Assembly (NCBI GenBank): GCA_038530285.1 | Contig: JBCBCY010000008.1 | Location: 62,001 to 126,000, forward strand | Source of the DNA: JASJAR01 sp038530285 | GTDB lineage: Bacteria > Pseudomonadota > Alphaproteobacteria > Rhodobacterales > Rhodobacteraceae | DNA length: 64,000 nucleotides | Direction of reading: 5' to 3' | Part shown: positions 24,601 to 33,469 of the stretch, one piece after another | How the letters are laid out: every line of letters starts with the position of its first letter | Position numbering within the stretch: the first letter of the stretch is position 1 | Translations under genes and position numbers: made by a program | The notes under the pieces: generated by a model | What the model was told of the DNA's origin: nothing | The model's database searches: none | Seen by the model: only the letters and a program-made list of their open reading frames with translations

Positions 24601-25511
24601 AACGCCCAGTCGATCAGCGGGCCGGCGGGCACAATGCCCAAGGGGTTGCGCAGTTCCGAAGGCGAGAAATAGCCCGCCTTGTAGATCTCAAAGCGCACAG
24701 AGTCCGCAACGCCCGGCAGGTGATACATCCGCTGCGCATAGGCCCAAAGGTTGGGGTAATCCACCAGGCGTTTGAGGTTGCATTTGAACGCATAGTGATA
24801 GGCGACATCAAACCGCGCCAGCGTGGGGAACAGGCGAATGTCAGCCTCGGTCAGGGTGTCGCCGACCAGCCATCCACGATCTGTCAGGTGGGTTTCCAGC
24901 GTACCGAGGGTGTCAAACACCTCGGCCACGGCGGTGTCATAGGCCGCCTGGGTCCTGGCAAACCCCGCGCGGTAGACCCCGTTGTTCAGCGTCCGGTAGA
25001 TCAGGTCGTTCCAGCGATTGATCTCGGCCAGATGGGCGGCGGGTGAGAGATCAGGCCCGCCAAACGCGGCGAGCATCTGCACAAGATCAGCACTTTCGTT
25101 CGAGACGATCTGTTCGGTGTGGCGGTCCCACAGGATCGGCACCGTGATGCGCCCGGTATAGGGCGGGGTCTGGCGGGCGTAGACCTGATGGAGCGCTGAG
25201 ACACCGAGTTCTGGGTCGCTATATTCCCCAGCATCATCAAACACCCAGCCGTCTTCGGTGCGGCGTGGCCGGGCATAAGACACCGCGACCGCGTCTTGCA
25301 GGCCAAGGATCACCCGTGTCAGCAACACCCGGTGCGCCCAGGGGCAATTCCACGCGGCATAAAGGTGGTAGCGCCCGGGGGTTGGCGTGAACGGGCCATC
25401 TGGAGTGATCTGGTCCCGGATCGTGGATTTCGCCCGTTCGAACGTCTCGCCAAGGGTCGTGTCGGGGCCGGGGTCTTGCGTGTGATAAACGCCTTCGATC
25501 ATCACGCCCAT
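24597..25511 (-). CDS. glutathionyl-hydroquinone reductase (Xi-class GST)
   Basis: A 304-residue Xi-class glutathione transferase. YHLYAAWNCPWAHRVLL carries catalytic Cys56 in the CPWAHR motif diagnostic of the YqjG/EcmB/PcpF group, which reduces glutathionyl-hydroquinones. WDRHTEQIVSNESADLVQML matches the glutathione-binding part, and the C-terminal helical domain contains EADIRLFPTLARFDVAYH. Size fits (300-330). GGGGAT lies upstream of the ATG at 25511. It sits 5 bases downstream of holA and overlaps the HNH gene. Together with the MhqO/MhqD-like genes at 43-45 kb it points to quinone handling in this organism. Confidence 0.9.
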   Translation of the reverse strand: MGVMIEGVYHTQDPGPDTTLGETFERAKSTIRDQITPDGPFTPTPGRYHLYAAWNCPWAHRVLLTRVILGLQDAVAVSYARPRRTEDGWVFDDAGEYSDPELGVSALHQVYARQTPPYTGRITVPILWDRHTEQIVSNESADLVQMLAAFGGPDLSPAAHLAEINRWNDLIYRTLNNGVYRAGFARTQAAYDTAVAEVFDTLGTLETHLTDRGWLVGDTLTEADIRLFPTLARFDVAYHYAFKCNLKRLVDYPNLWAYAQRMYHLPGVADSVRFEIYKAGYFSPSELRNPLGIVPAGPLIDWAL

Positions 25512-25515
25512 CGCG

Positions 25516-26541
25516 CTATCCCCGCGCGCGGCCCAGATGTGCCACCCGGATCAGGGCGCGTTCGACCAGCGCCATTTCCGGCGCCCCGGTGGACGATCTT
25601 AGCGCCAGATCGGTGGCCAGAAGCTGCGACAGCGCGTCTTCCAGGCGCCGCGCGCCCCAGGTTTGCGCCTGCCGGGTCATCCGGTCGCGGTGGGGCCAGG
25701 GCACAGGCGGGCGCGCGCGCGCAATCCCCGATGACACCCCGCCGGGGTCGGACGCGGCCGCATGAAGCGCGCGAAAGTGGCGCGTGGCCCCGATCGCGAT
25801 GGACACCGGCGTCGTGCCTTGGGATTGCAACCGGCGCAGCACCGGGCCGATTGCGTCGGTGCGCGCCTCAGCGGTGGCGTGCAACAGATCGTCCAACTCG
25901 GCTTCCACCGACAAAGGAGCGACCGCCGCCACATCCTGCGCGGTGGCGGGGGCATTGTCGCCCAGTTTGTAAAGCGCCAGCTTTTCGACGGTCTGGCGGA
26001 AATCGCCCGGATCAAGGGTCTGGGCCAGATCATTCAGCGCGCCCATCGCGTCGCGGTCCGGCGGGGCAAGCCCTGCCGCTTTCAGGGCCTCTTCAATCTC
26101 TTCCCGGGTGGGCGGATTGTCATAAATGGCGGCTGCAGCAGCATTGCCTGCACCTTCGAAGAACTTCCGCAAGCTTCCGGGCTTTAGGCCCCCGGCGGTG
26201 ACAACGACCATCGCGTCACCGGCCTGCCAATCGGCCAGGGCGGCTTCAATGATGGCAGTTTGCGTGTTGGTCGCCTCTTCCACCAGAACGGCGCGTTGAC
26301 CGGGAAAGAACCCTTGGGCCTTCACCGCGTCCGACAAGGCGGCCTTGTCGCGGCTGAGGTCGGACGCCGGGATCCGGGTCAGGCGCATTTCTTCCTCGGC
26401 GTTTTCGCCCAGCAGGTTTTTCAAAAGCTCCTGGCGTTTCAGCGCCACGCGCATCGGGTCGGGCCCGTAGATCAGGATGCCCGCACGGGCCGGGTCGGGT
26501 CGTTTGAAAAAGGCATTGGCGTCGCGGGTGGAAAGCTTCAC
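25516..26541 (-). CDS. holA: DNA polymerase III subunit delta
   Basis: A 341-residue clamp-loader subunit. The N-terminal region (DPARAGILIYGPDPMRVALKRQELL) matches the DNA_pol3_delta ATPase-like fold without a functional nucleotide site, followed by AVLVEEATN, DPGDFRQTVEKLALY and a C-terminal collar domain. It opens the beta clamp as part of the tau/gamma complex. The GTG at 26541 is chosen because it overlaps the lptE stop as GTGA and has GAGGA upstream; an in-frame TTG two codons earlier is possible. The lptE-holA pairing is conserved in many proteobacteria. Confidence 0.9.
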   Translation of the reverse strand: MKLSTRDANAFFKRPDPARAGILIYGPDPMRVALKRQELLKNLLGENAEEEMRLTRIPASDLSRDKAALSDAVKAQGFFPGQRAVLVEEATNTQTAIIEAALADWQAGDAMVVVTAGGLKPGSLRKFFEGAGNAAAAAIYDNPPTREEIEEALKAAGLAPPDRDAMGALNDLAQTLDPGDFRQTVEKLALYKLGDNAPATAQDVAAVAPLSVEAELDDLLHATAEARTDAIGPVLRRLQSQGTTPVSIAIGATRHFRALHAAASDPGGVSSGIARARPPVPWPHRDRMTRQAQTWGARRLEDALSQLLATDLALRSSTGAPEMALVERALIRVAHLGRARG

Positions 26542-27026
26542 GCCCAATCCTCAGCCGTGGTGGACAGGCGCGTGACCATCTGGTCGGCCAGGATCACCAT
26601 CAACCGGCGTTCCGCGTCGCGCTTGGCGGACCGGGTGGCAACGGTTGTCGATGTCGCCGAATATGTGGTGAAGCTTTCCGCCTGGCCCCGTGTCAGCACC
26701 GCGTCTGTCAGCGGATCGATCATGGCGTAGTCCGCGCGGCCCCGCAGACGAAAGCGCGAGATTGTGCCTTCGGCAGTCACACCGATGGAATCTTCGCGCA
26801 TCGCAAGGTTGGCCGTCAGGCGGTACCTTGCGGCCTGTGGCTCGCCAAAGCGGCGCTCAAGTTCCTGGACCAGTTCAAACCCCACCGGGTCCGATGGCGG
26901 ATCGACCAGCACCGCGTTGCGCAGTGCGACCGCCGCGCTGCCGGGGGCATAGACCGGTTCGAAGCCGCAGGCGGCGGTGAGACCTGCAAGGCCCAGAACA
27001 AAGGTGCGGCGGTTAGACAACGACAT
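26538..27026 (-). CDS. lptE: LPS-assembly lipoprotein LptE
   Basis: A 162-residue outer-membrane lipoprotein that plugs the LptD barrel and helps deliver LPS to the surface. The N-terminus SNRRTFVLGLAGLTAACGFEPVY has a lipobox (TAAC) and the CGFEPVY start of the mature LptE family (CGF.P.Y). The double Arg before the hydrophobic stretch resembles a Tat signal. The gene overlaps the leuS stop by 14 bases and holA by four, giving the leuS-lptE-holA order that is conserved across many Gram-negative bacteria. Confidence 0.9.
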   Translation of the reverse strand: MSLSNRRTFVLGLAGLTAACGFEPVYAPGSAAVALRNAVLVDPPSDPVGFELVQELERRFGEPQAARYRLTANLAMREDSIGVTAEGTISRFRLRGRADYAMIDPLTDAVLTRGQAESFTTYSATSTTVATRSAKRDAERRLMVILADQMVTRLSTTAEDWA

Positions 27027-29577
27027 TCACGATCCGGCCTGGAACAACGATCAGCTTCTTGGGCGCCTTTCCATCCAGCGCCTTTTGGACAGCTTCAAGG
27101 GCCAGCGCGATCTTTTCAACCTCCTCCTTGGATAGGTCCTTTGGTACGGTGATTTCCGCCCGCCGCTTGCCATTGATCTGGACGGGCAGGGTCACGGTGT
27201 CTTCGACCAGCATTGCCTCATCGGCCACAGGCCATGGCGCATCGACGCAAAGCCCATCGCCGCCCTGATGCGCCCAGATATCTTCGGCCAGATGCGGGGT
27301 CATCGGCGCCATCAGCTGGGCCAGCACCATCACGGCTTCGCGCTGGGCGGCGTGGCTGGCTTTGGATTTCGACAGCGTGCCGGTGAACCCGTAAAGCTTG
27401 GCGATGGCGGCGTTGAAGCCGAAGGTTTCGATGCCCATCGTCACATCGTGGATGGTTTTGTGCATCGCGCGCAACAAATCGTCGTCGCCCGTGCCCTTGG
27501 CGTCCTTGTCCATCGCGCCGATGCGGTCACACAGCGACCAGACCCGGCCCAGATGCTTGTAAGCGGCTTCCGCACCCGATGCCGTCCATTCCACATCGCG
27601 TTCAGGCGGGCTGTCGGACAGCACAAACCAACGCGCGGTGTCAGCGCCGTAGGCGCTGATGATGTTGACCGGGTCGACCACGTTGTTCTTGGATTTGGAC
27701 ATTTTGGCCGATGGGATGATCTCAACCTCGGTGCCGTCGGCCAGAAAGCCTGACCCGTCGCGAAGGTCGACATCTTCGGGGTAGTGAAACACCGGGCGGC
27801 CACCTGCACCTTTGGTCTGGTAGATCGCGTGGGTCACCATGCCTTGGGTGAAAAGCGCATCGAACGGCTCTTCTTGGCCTTGGGGCAAATGCCCGGTGGC
27901 GCGCATGGCACGGGCGAAAAAGCGCGAGTACAAAAGGTGCAAGATCGCGTGCTCAATCCCGCCGATGTATTGGTCGACATTCATCCAGTAATCGACCTCG
28001 TCGATGTCGGTGGGTGTCGTGGCGCGCGGTGCTGTGAAGCGGGCAAAATACCAAGACGAATCGACGAAAGTGTCCATCGTGTCGGTTTCGCGCTTGGCAG
28101 GCTTGCCACAGGCCGGGCAGGGGCAGTCGCGCCAGCTTGGGTGCCGGTCCAGCGGGTTGCCGGGCACGGAAAAGTCAATCGGCGCGCCGTCTTCGTCATA
28201 GGGCAGCTCGATCGGCAGGTTCTCTTTCTTCTCGGGCACCACGCCGCAGTCGTCACAATGAACCACCGGGATCGGGCAGCCCCAATAGCGTTGGCGCGAC
28301 AGGCCCCAGTCGCGGAGGCGATATTGGGTGACCCCTTTGCCCCAGCCGTTTTCTTCGGCGAAGGCAATCGTGGCGTCGATGGCGTCCTGGCCGGTGGCGA
28401 TGTCGAGCCCCGCGAAGTGATTGATCCAGCGGACTTTTTCCGTTTTCGGCGGAACGAAAGCCGTATCGGTGACAGGGCTGTCACCATCCAGCGCAAAGAA
28501 CGTGTCGGTCACGGGCAGGTCGTATTTCCGGCAGAAATCCAGATCGCGCTGGTCATGGGCCGGGCAGGCGAAGATCGCCCCGGTGCCGTAGCCCATCAGG
28601 ATGAAATTCGCGATCCAGACAGGCAATTCCCAATCGGGGTTCAGCGGGTGGCGCACCTTCAAACCGGTGTCGAACCCGAGCTTTTCGGCCTTTTCCATCG
28701 CTTCTTCGGTGGTGCCGCCCTGCCGGGCTTTCTCACAAAACGCCGCGACGTCGGGGTTGGCCGCTTCAAGCTCTTTGGCCAGCGGATGATCCGGCGAAAT
28801 ACCCACGAAACTCGCCCCCATCAGCGTGTCGGGGCGCGTGGTGTAAACTTCGATGGCCTCGCCGCCATCGGTGCGCTCGAACGCGAATTGCAGACCGCGC
28901 GACTTGCCGATCCAGTTGCGCTGCATCAGCTTGACCTTCTCGGGCCAGTGATCCAGCCCGTCGATGGCCGCCAGCAACTCTTCGGAGTAATCCGAGATCT
29001 TGAAGAACCACTGGGTCAGCTCCCGGCGTTCCACTTCAGCGCCTGACCGCCAGCCCTTGCCATCAATCACCTGTTCATTGGCCAGAACGGTCATGTCGAC
29101 CGGGTCCCAATTGACGGTCGCGGCTTTCCGGTAGACGAGGCCCTTTTCGAGAAAATCCAGAAACAGCGCCTGTTGCTGGCCGTAGTATTCAGGGTCGCAG
29201 GTGGCGAATTCGCGCGTCCAGTCGATGGAAAAGCCCAACGGCTTCATCTGATCCTTCATGACCGCGATGTTGTTATACGTCCAATCCTTGGGGTGGCCGC
29301 CTTCTTTCATGGCCGCGTTTTCGGCCGGCATCCCGAAGGCATCAAACCCCATCGGGTGCAGCACCGCATGGCCGGTGGCGCGCTTGTAGCGTGCGATCAC
29401 ATCGCCCATCGTGTAGTTGCGCACGTGCCCGATGTGAATTTTTCCCGACGGATAGGGAAACATCTCCAACACGTAGTACTTCGGCTTTCCGGGATCGCGG
29501 ACCGCCTTGAACACGTCAGCGTCCCGCCAGGCGGTTTGCCATTTCGGCTCAATCTCAGAAGGGGTGTAGCGCGACAT
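27013..29577 (-). CDS. leuS: leucyl-tRNA synthetase
   Basis: An 854-residue class I synthetase that charges tRNA-Leu. MFPYPSGKIHIGHVRNYT contains the HIGH motif (48-51), SAKMSKSKNNVVDP the KMSKS loop, and the editing domain appears between them (TTRPDTLMGASFVGISPDHPL). Zinc-type cysteine pairs occur in VHCDDCG and CPACGK. The ATG at 29577 follows GGACGGAC and begins SRYTPSEIEPKWQ, the normal family start; longer frames overlap the upstream gene. It is followed by lptE and holA with overlaps. Length is usual (850-880). Confidence 0.98.
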   Translation of the reverse strand: MSRYTPSEIEPKWQTAWRDADVFKAVRDPGKPKYYVLEMFPYPSGKIHIGHVRNYTMGDVIARYKRATGHAVLHPMGFDAFGMPAENAAMKEGGHPKDWTYNNIAVMKDQMKPLGFSIDWTREFATCDPEYYGQQQALFLDFLEKGLVYRKAATVNWDPVDMTVLANEQVIDGKGWRSGAEVERRELTQWFFKISDYSEELLAAIDGLDHWPEKVKLMQRNWIGKSRGLQFAFERTDGGEAIEVYTTRPDTLMGASFVGISPDHPLAKELEAANPDVAAFCEKARQGGTTEEAMEKAEKLGFDTGLKVRHPLNPDWELPVWIANFILMGYGTGAIFACPAHDQRDLDFCRKYDLPVTDTFFALDGDSPVTDTAFVPPKTEKVRWINHFAGLDIATGQDAIDATIAFAEENGWGKGVTQYRLRDWGLSRQRYWGCPIPVVHCDDCGVVPEKKENLPIELPYDEDGAPIDFSVPGNPLDRHPSWRDCPCPACGKPAKRETDTMDTFVDSSWYFARFTAPRATTPTDIDEVDYWMNVDQYIGGIEHAILHLLYSRFFARAMRATGHLPQGQEEPFDALFTQGMVTHAIYQTKGAGGRPVFHYPEDVDLRDGSGFLADGTEVEIIPSAKMSKSKNNVVDPVNIISAYGADTARWFVLSDSPPERDVEWTASGAEAAYKHLGRVWSLCDRIGAMDKDAKGTGDDDLLRAMHKTIHDVTMGIETFGFNAAIAKLYGFTGTLSKSKASHAAQREAVMVLAQLMAPMTPHLAEDIWAHQGGDGLCVDAPWPVADEAMLVEDTVTLPVQINGKRRAEITVPKDLSKEEVEKIALALEAVQKALDGKAPKKLIVVPGRIVNVVV

Positions 29578-29635
29578 CTGTCCGTCCATGGTTTTGGACG
29601 GGTTTAGCGAGTGGGCAATCGGGGGTCCAGCGGAC

Positions 29636-30136
29636 TTAGAGGCTCCCGTCGCGAATGCGCAATTGCCGCGCACGCGTCAGGATCGCGTCTTCGACAGCGC
29701 GCACGGTTTCAGCACTGGCCGGACCGCTCTGGGTCTGCAGCGACAAGGTGAGCGATCGCGCTTCCAAAGCCGGGTCCTGAATAAGGACGGTGGCGCGGTA
29801 AGCGCGGCCGCCCCCCGGCGGGCGTCCGAACCCGGTGACGATCACGCCCGAAAACGGATCAACCGTCTGGATCGGCAGAAAGGACAGAACTTCAAGCGAC
29901 GCGTTCCAGATGTACTTGTTCACCTCAACGGTCGTGTTGGGATCGTCTTGATTGTTGAACAGGCTGAACAGGCCGTCATTGCGCTGACTTCCCGGTCGGT
30001 CGCGCCCCAGCGCTTCAAACTCGGCGTCACGGTCCCGTTCGCTTCCGAACAGGCCTCGGTTCTGGTCGCTATTGCACCCCGCCAGCGCCATGACGCCCGC
30101 AAGCATTGCGCCTGTTGCCCAATTGATCTGACCCAT
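29636..30136 (-). CDS. DUF3576 lipoprotein
   Basis: A 166-residue protein with a lipoprotein signal ending in LAGC (lipid-modified Cys at residue 21). After an Asp/Arg-rich linker, the core NKYIWNASLEVLSFLPIQTVDPFSGVIVTGFG matches DUF3576, a family of alphaproteobacterial envelope lipoproteins of unknown function that often precedes leuS-lptE. It lies 58 bases upstream of leuS and is probably the first gene of the run. A role in outer-membrane assembly is plausible from context. Confidence 0.8.
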   Translation of the reverse strand: MGQINWATGAMLAGVMALAGCNSDQNRGLFGSERDRDAEFEALGRDRPGSQRNDGLFSLFNNQDDPNTTVEVNKYIWNASLEVLSFLPIQTVDPFSGVIVTGFGRPPGGGRAYRATVLIQDPALEARSLTLSLQTQSGPASAETVRAVEDAILTRARQLRIRDGSL

Positions 30137-30390
30137 GGTGCCCCTCGCCTACGTTCTGTGACCGGGTTTATCTGACGCAAAACCGCGTCACAAGGCGTTT
30201 GCAGCCTGCCCCTTGCAGATCAATGCGTTGCAGGGTGCGCAAACCGACTGTGGCAAGACTGCACCATCCCGTTCAGTTGATTCAGAGGCCTTGGCGCCGT
30301 TCCTTGCAATCGGTCGCCTGACGTCGGAGATATCGTTCAATCAGTTCGACGCGAGTCGGATTGAGTAAACCTTTATGCACGAGGGAAAAC
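30137..30390 (+). promoter_or_regulatory. divergent intergenic region with porin promoter
   Basis: 254 bases separate the leftward DUF3576 gene from the rightward porin. An inverted repeat TGACGC (30173-30178) and GCGTCA (30185-30190) lies near the DUF3576 side. GANTC sites occur at 30279-30283 and 30353-30357. The long leader before a highly biased, presumably abundant porin is expected to hold a strong promoter and possibly a 5' UTR regulated by small RNA; none was identified with certainty. Confidence 0.4.
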
Positions 30391-31314
30391 ATGAAAAAGG
30401 TTCTTCTTGCCTCGACCGCGCTGATCCTGACAGCTGGCGTAGCCGCTGCTGATGGTCATGCCGGCGTTGCGCTTTCGGGTTCGGCTAACGCCGGTCTGAA
30501 ATATGATGCGAATGCTACGGACGAAATCTCCGTCCACAACGAAGTCAACATGGTCATCACCGGTTCCGGTGCAACTGACTCTGGCCTTGAGTTCGGCGCA
30601 TTCATCGACATCGACGAAGATTCGGTTGACGACGCCGAAGTCTTCATCTCGGGCCTCTTCGGCACGATCACTGTTGGCGGTATCGACCCAGCAACTGATG
30701 GCTTCGGCATTGCCGACGTTGGTTTCGACGGTATCGGTGCTGATGACGCAGCTGAGCAGTTCAAGAACGCAACTGCTGGCGCGGACATCCTGTACAGCTA
30801 CTCGGCTTCCGGCCTGACGTTCACAGCTTCGGCTGAGATCGGCGCCAACGAGTCGTATGGTGTTGCTCTGGAATACGCTGCTGGCGCATTCTCGGCTGGC
30901 ATCGGCTACATCGAAGACACCGACGGTGCAGCATTTGACACCGATGATGACGGCACCGACGACTTGACCGTGGGTTCGAACAGCACCGTGACTGTGGCCG
31001 CTGGCTTCTCGCAGGGCGCATTCTCGGCCAACGCCATTTACTCCGACTGGAGTGTTGGTGGCGAAGGCTACGGTGTTGACGCATCGTTCACCACAGGCGC
31101 TGTGACCATCACTGCCGTCTACTCGGACGCTTCGGGCGTTTCGGCTGGTGGCCCGATCGGCGACAGCTATGGCTTGGGCTTCAAAATGCCTCTCGGTGGC
31201 GGTCTGTCCGTTGCTGGTGGTATCGGCTCGATCCGCGAAGACCAGACCGTTGGCTCGACCGGCGCGACTGCTTCGCGCACCGTTGCAGACCTTGGTCTGA
31301 CAATGAGCTTCTAA
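30391..31314 (+). CDS. Rhodobacter-type outer-membrane porin with Asp-rich loop
   Basis: A 307-residue beta-barrel porin. MKKVLLASTALILTAGVAA is the signal peptide, and the C-terminus LGLTMSF ends in Phe, as outer-membrane proteins require. Alternating strands, Gly-Tyr/Asp turns and the family segment SGLFGTITVGGIDPATDGFG are visible. Residues 183-191 read DTDDDGTDD, matching the calcium-loop pattern DxDxDGxxD. Codon use is strongly biased toward a few codons, typical of abundant proteins, unlike the paralogue that follows. GAGGGA precedes the ATG at 30391. A strong terminator separates it from the second copy. Confidence 0.9.
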   Translation: MKKVLLASTALILTAGVAAADGHAGVALSGSANAGLKYDANATDEISVHNEVNMVITGSGATDSGLEFGAFIDIDEDSVDDAEVFISGLFGTITVGGIDPATDGFGIADVGFDGIGADDAAEQFKNATAGADILYSYSASGLTFTASAEIGANESYGVALEYAAGAFSAGIGYIEDTDGAAFDTDDDGTDDLTVGSNSTVTVAAGFSQGAFSANAIYSDWSVGGEGYGVDASFTTGAVTITAVYSDASGVSAGGPIGDSYGLGFKMPLGGGLSVAGGIGSIREDQTVGSTGATASRTVADLGLTMSF

Positions 31315-31337
31315 TCCCATTGGGATAGCTTTTTTGG

Positions 31338-31369
31338 AAGGCGGGTCTTCGGACCCGCCTTTCTTTTTG
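31338..31369 (+). terminator. rho-independent terminator after the first porin
   Basis: A perfect 10-bp stem AAGGCGGGTC (31338-31347) and GACCCGCCTT (31352-31361) with a TTCG tetraloop is followed by TCTTTTT. It ends the porin transcript and isolates it from the paralogue. Confidence 0.95.
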
Positions 31370-31444
31370 CCTAAGACGTGACTGGACGTGAGCGGGCATC
31401 GCCCCTACCTTCCAAACGAACGAGCAGCTTAAAGCGATAGAAAA

Positions 31445-32305
31445 ATGCGCTTGGTGCTAACGCTTTGTGGACTTCTGGCTTGTGCGGGATCGATGGTTTC
31501 TGCGCAGGGCGTCAGCTTGTCCGGCAGCGCAAGCGGCGGGCTGGTCTACGATTCCGATGCGACCGGCGGCACGGTATCGACATCCAGCGAAGTGAATTTC
31601 CTGATCACCGGGGCGGGCCAAACCGACGGCGGGCTTGAGTTTGGCGCTTTCATTGATATCGATGAAGTCGGTATTGATGATGCCGAAGTGTTCCTGTCTG
31701 GCCGTTTCGGAACGATCACCCTTGGCGGCATCGACCCGGCCACAGATGGCTTTGGGATCGACGACATCGGGTTTTCCGGCCTTGGCGTTGATGACGTGGC
31801 CGAACAGTTCAAGAATGCAACGGCAGGTGCGGATGTCCGCTATTCCTATGCGGCCGGTGGCGTGACGATCGTTGCCTCGGCTGAGGTTGGTGATGAAACG
31901 TCCTACGGGGTTGCAGCCGAATACGATGCGGGCGCTTTAAGCGTTGGGGTCGGGTATGTCGACGACACCAATGATGCAAATTCCGCGTTCAGTGTCACGG
32001 CGGGCTATTCGTTTGGCCGCATTGCGGTGAACGGGCTGTATTCGGATTGGTCGGCTGGCAGCCAGGGGTACGGGCTTGATGTGTCGTTGAACACCGGGGC
32101 TGCGACCGTGACCGCCGCCTGGGCGCAGGCCACGGGGACGGCGGCTGACCCCGAAGACGGGATTGGCGATGCCTACGGTCTGGGGCTGTCACTACCGGTT
32201 TCGGATGGTCTGACCGTGTCTGGCGGGCTGGGCCTGATTGAGACCGACGCCGTGACCGATGGCTCGCGCACCGTCGCCGATTTCGGCGTCACGATGAACT
32301 TCTGA
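31445..32305 (+). CDS. second Rhodobacter-type porin, tandem paralogue
   Basis: A 286-residue porin clearly homologous to the one upstream over its whole length (VSLSGSASGGLVYDSDATGG, GGIDPATDGFGIDDIGF, EQFKNATAGADVRYSYAAGG, YSDWSAGSQGYGLDV, C-terminal VTMNF). A signal peptide ends near residue 20. Relative to the first copy it lacks about 20 residues around the Asp-rich DxDxDG loop. Its codon use is ordinary for this genome, so it is probably expressed less. No terminator follows; yggS starts 19 bases later and may be read through. Confidence 0.88.
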   Translation: MRLVLTLCGLLACAGSMVSAQGVSLSGSASGGLVYDSDATGGTVSTSSEVNFLITGAGQTDGGLEFGAFIDIDEVGIDDAEVFLSGRFGTITLGGIDPATDGFGIDDIGFSGLGVDDVAEQFKNATAGADVRYSYAAGGVTIVASAEVGDETSYGVAAEYDAGALSVGVGYVDDTNDANSAFSVTAGYSFGRIAVNGLYSDWSAGSQGYGLDVSLNTGAATVTAAWAQATGTAADPEDGIGDAYGLGLSLPVSDGLTVSGGLGLIETDAVTDGSRTVADFGVTMNF

Positions 32306-32324
32306 CGCGGTCGGAGCCTGCCTT

Positions 32325-32975
32325 TTGACCCTTGAGGATATCACCCAACGCGTCATTGCGGCCGAACGCGCGTCTGACCGGGCGCCCGGTTCGGTCACTT
32401 TGATCGCGGTGTCCAAAGTTCAGCCTGAAGACCGTGTCGCGGCCGTGCTTGAGGCTGGACATCGGGTTTACGGCGAAAACCGCGTGCAAGAGGCTGAGGG
32501 TCGTTGGGGCGCATTCCTGCCCAGGTATGACGGCGTGAAGCTGCACCTGATCGGGCCGTTGCAATCCAACAAGACACGGGCCGCGATGGCGCTGTTTGAC
32601 GCCATTCATACCGTGGACCGGCCCAAGCTGGCCGGAGCGATCGCTCGGATTGCGGATGAAACGGGCAGCTGCCCGGAGGTGTTCGTGCAGATCAATACCG
32701 GGGATGAGGCGCAAAAGGCCGGCGTCTCGGTCGATGGCGCGGCGGGCTTGATCGCGCAATGTCGCGCCTTGTCGCTGCCGCTTGCGGGTCTGATGTGCAT
32801 TCCGCCGTTCGACGATGATCCGGTCGCGCACTTCAAGCTGTTGCGGTCGATCGCCGAAGAGCATGGGCTTTCGGGCCTTTCGATGGGCATGTCTGCCGAC
32901 TTTGAAGCCGCGATTGCCGAAGGCGCGACGCACATTCGCGTAGGCTCGGCCATCTTCGGCGCGCGCGTTCCCTAG
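32325..32975 (+). CDS. YggS family PLP-binding protein
   Basis: A 216-residue pyridoxal-phosphate homeostasis protein. TLIAVSKVQP contains the PLP-binding Lys31; HRVYGENRVQEA, LHLIGPLQSNK, FVQINTGDEAQKAGV and LSMGMSADFEAAIAEGATHIRVGSAIFG are the family's barrel motifs. It controls vitamin B6 levels and amino-acid pools. The start is TTG at 32325 with GGAG eight bases upstream; no ATG lies near. It overlaps the end of the convergent L,D-transpeptidase-like gene by four bases. Confidence 0.92.
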   Translation: MTLEDITQRVIAAERASDRAPGSVTLIAVSKVQPEDRVAAVLEAGHRVYGENRVQEAEGRWGAFLPRYDGVKLHLIGPLQSNKTRAAMALFDAIHTVDRPKLAGAIARIADETGSCPEVFVQINTGDEAQKAGVSVDGAAGLIAQCRALSLPLAGLMCIPPFDDDPVAHFKLLRSIAEEHGLSGLSMGMSADFEAAIAEGATHIRVGSAIFGARVP

Positions 32976-33469
32976 CCCCTGACGATCAACCGGGTGGAAT
33001 AGCGGATACGCGGCGCGATCCAGGCCAGGTGTTCCGGCGCCAATGCCACGCAGCCTTCGGTCGCGTGGCCGGGTTTGCGCCAGCGGTGCATAAAGATCGC
33101 CGAGCCCCGCCCTTTGACCGCATAGGGCCAGTTCCAGTCCGTCAGGATGACCAGGTCGTAAAGCGGGTCAGGGCGCGCCAGGCGCTCATGTGACCAGGGC
33201 GAGGGTCGCCGGCCCATCATGTTGTAATCGGGATCACGCGGATCATCCGACCAGATATCAAACGGCCGGATCGGCAGCGCCCAATCGGCGGGCCTTGTCA
33301 TCCGGTCGGGGCGGTAAAGCATGCCCACAAGCCGGTGGGTGCCTATGGGCGTCGCGCCATCGCCTTCGGCCTTCCGGTGGCTGAGGCCACCGCGCCCCAG
33401 GCTGCAGGGAAACGTTCGGCCCAGAAAGCGAAGCCCGCGCGGTGAGACGACCAGATCGGTCGGCGTCAC
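32972..33469 (-). CDS. L,D-transpeptidase (YkuD) family protein
   Basis: A 165-residue single YkuD domain. GATPIGTHRLVGMLYRPDRM opens the domain, and IFMHRWRKPGHATEGCVALAPEHL holds the catalytic His and Cys in the HxxxxxxxxxxxGCVxL pattern (canonical SHGCVRL). No signal peptide is evident, which is common for this short alphaproteobacterial group. It may form 3-3 cross-links in peptidoglycan or attach proteins to it. The start is GTG at 33469 and overlaps the ribA stop as GTGA. Confidence 0.8.
   Translation of the reverse strand: MTPTDLVVSPRGLRFLGRTFPCSLGRGGLSHRKAEGDGATPIGTHRLVGMLYRPDRMTRPADWALPIRPFDIWSDDPRDPDYNMMGRRPSPWSHERLARPDPLYDLVILTDWNWPYAVKGRGSAIFMHRWRKPGHATEGCVALAPEHLAWIAPRIRYSTRLIVRG

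Noticed and set aside
27784..29046. 420-residue open frame antisense to leuS
   Set aside because: Shadow of a complete leuS gene; no family resemblance.
30373..31320. 315-residue open frame antisense to the first porin
   Set aside because: It mirrors the porin almost end to end and results from extreme codon bias; it has no recognisable domain and no ribosome site.
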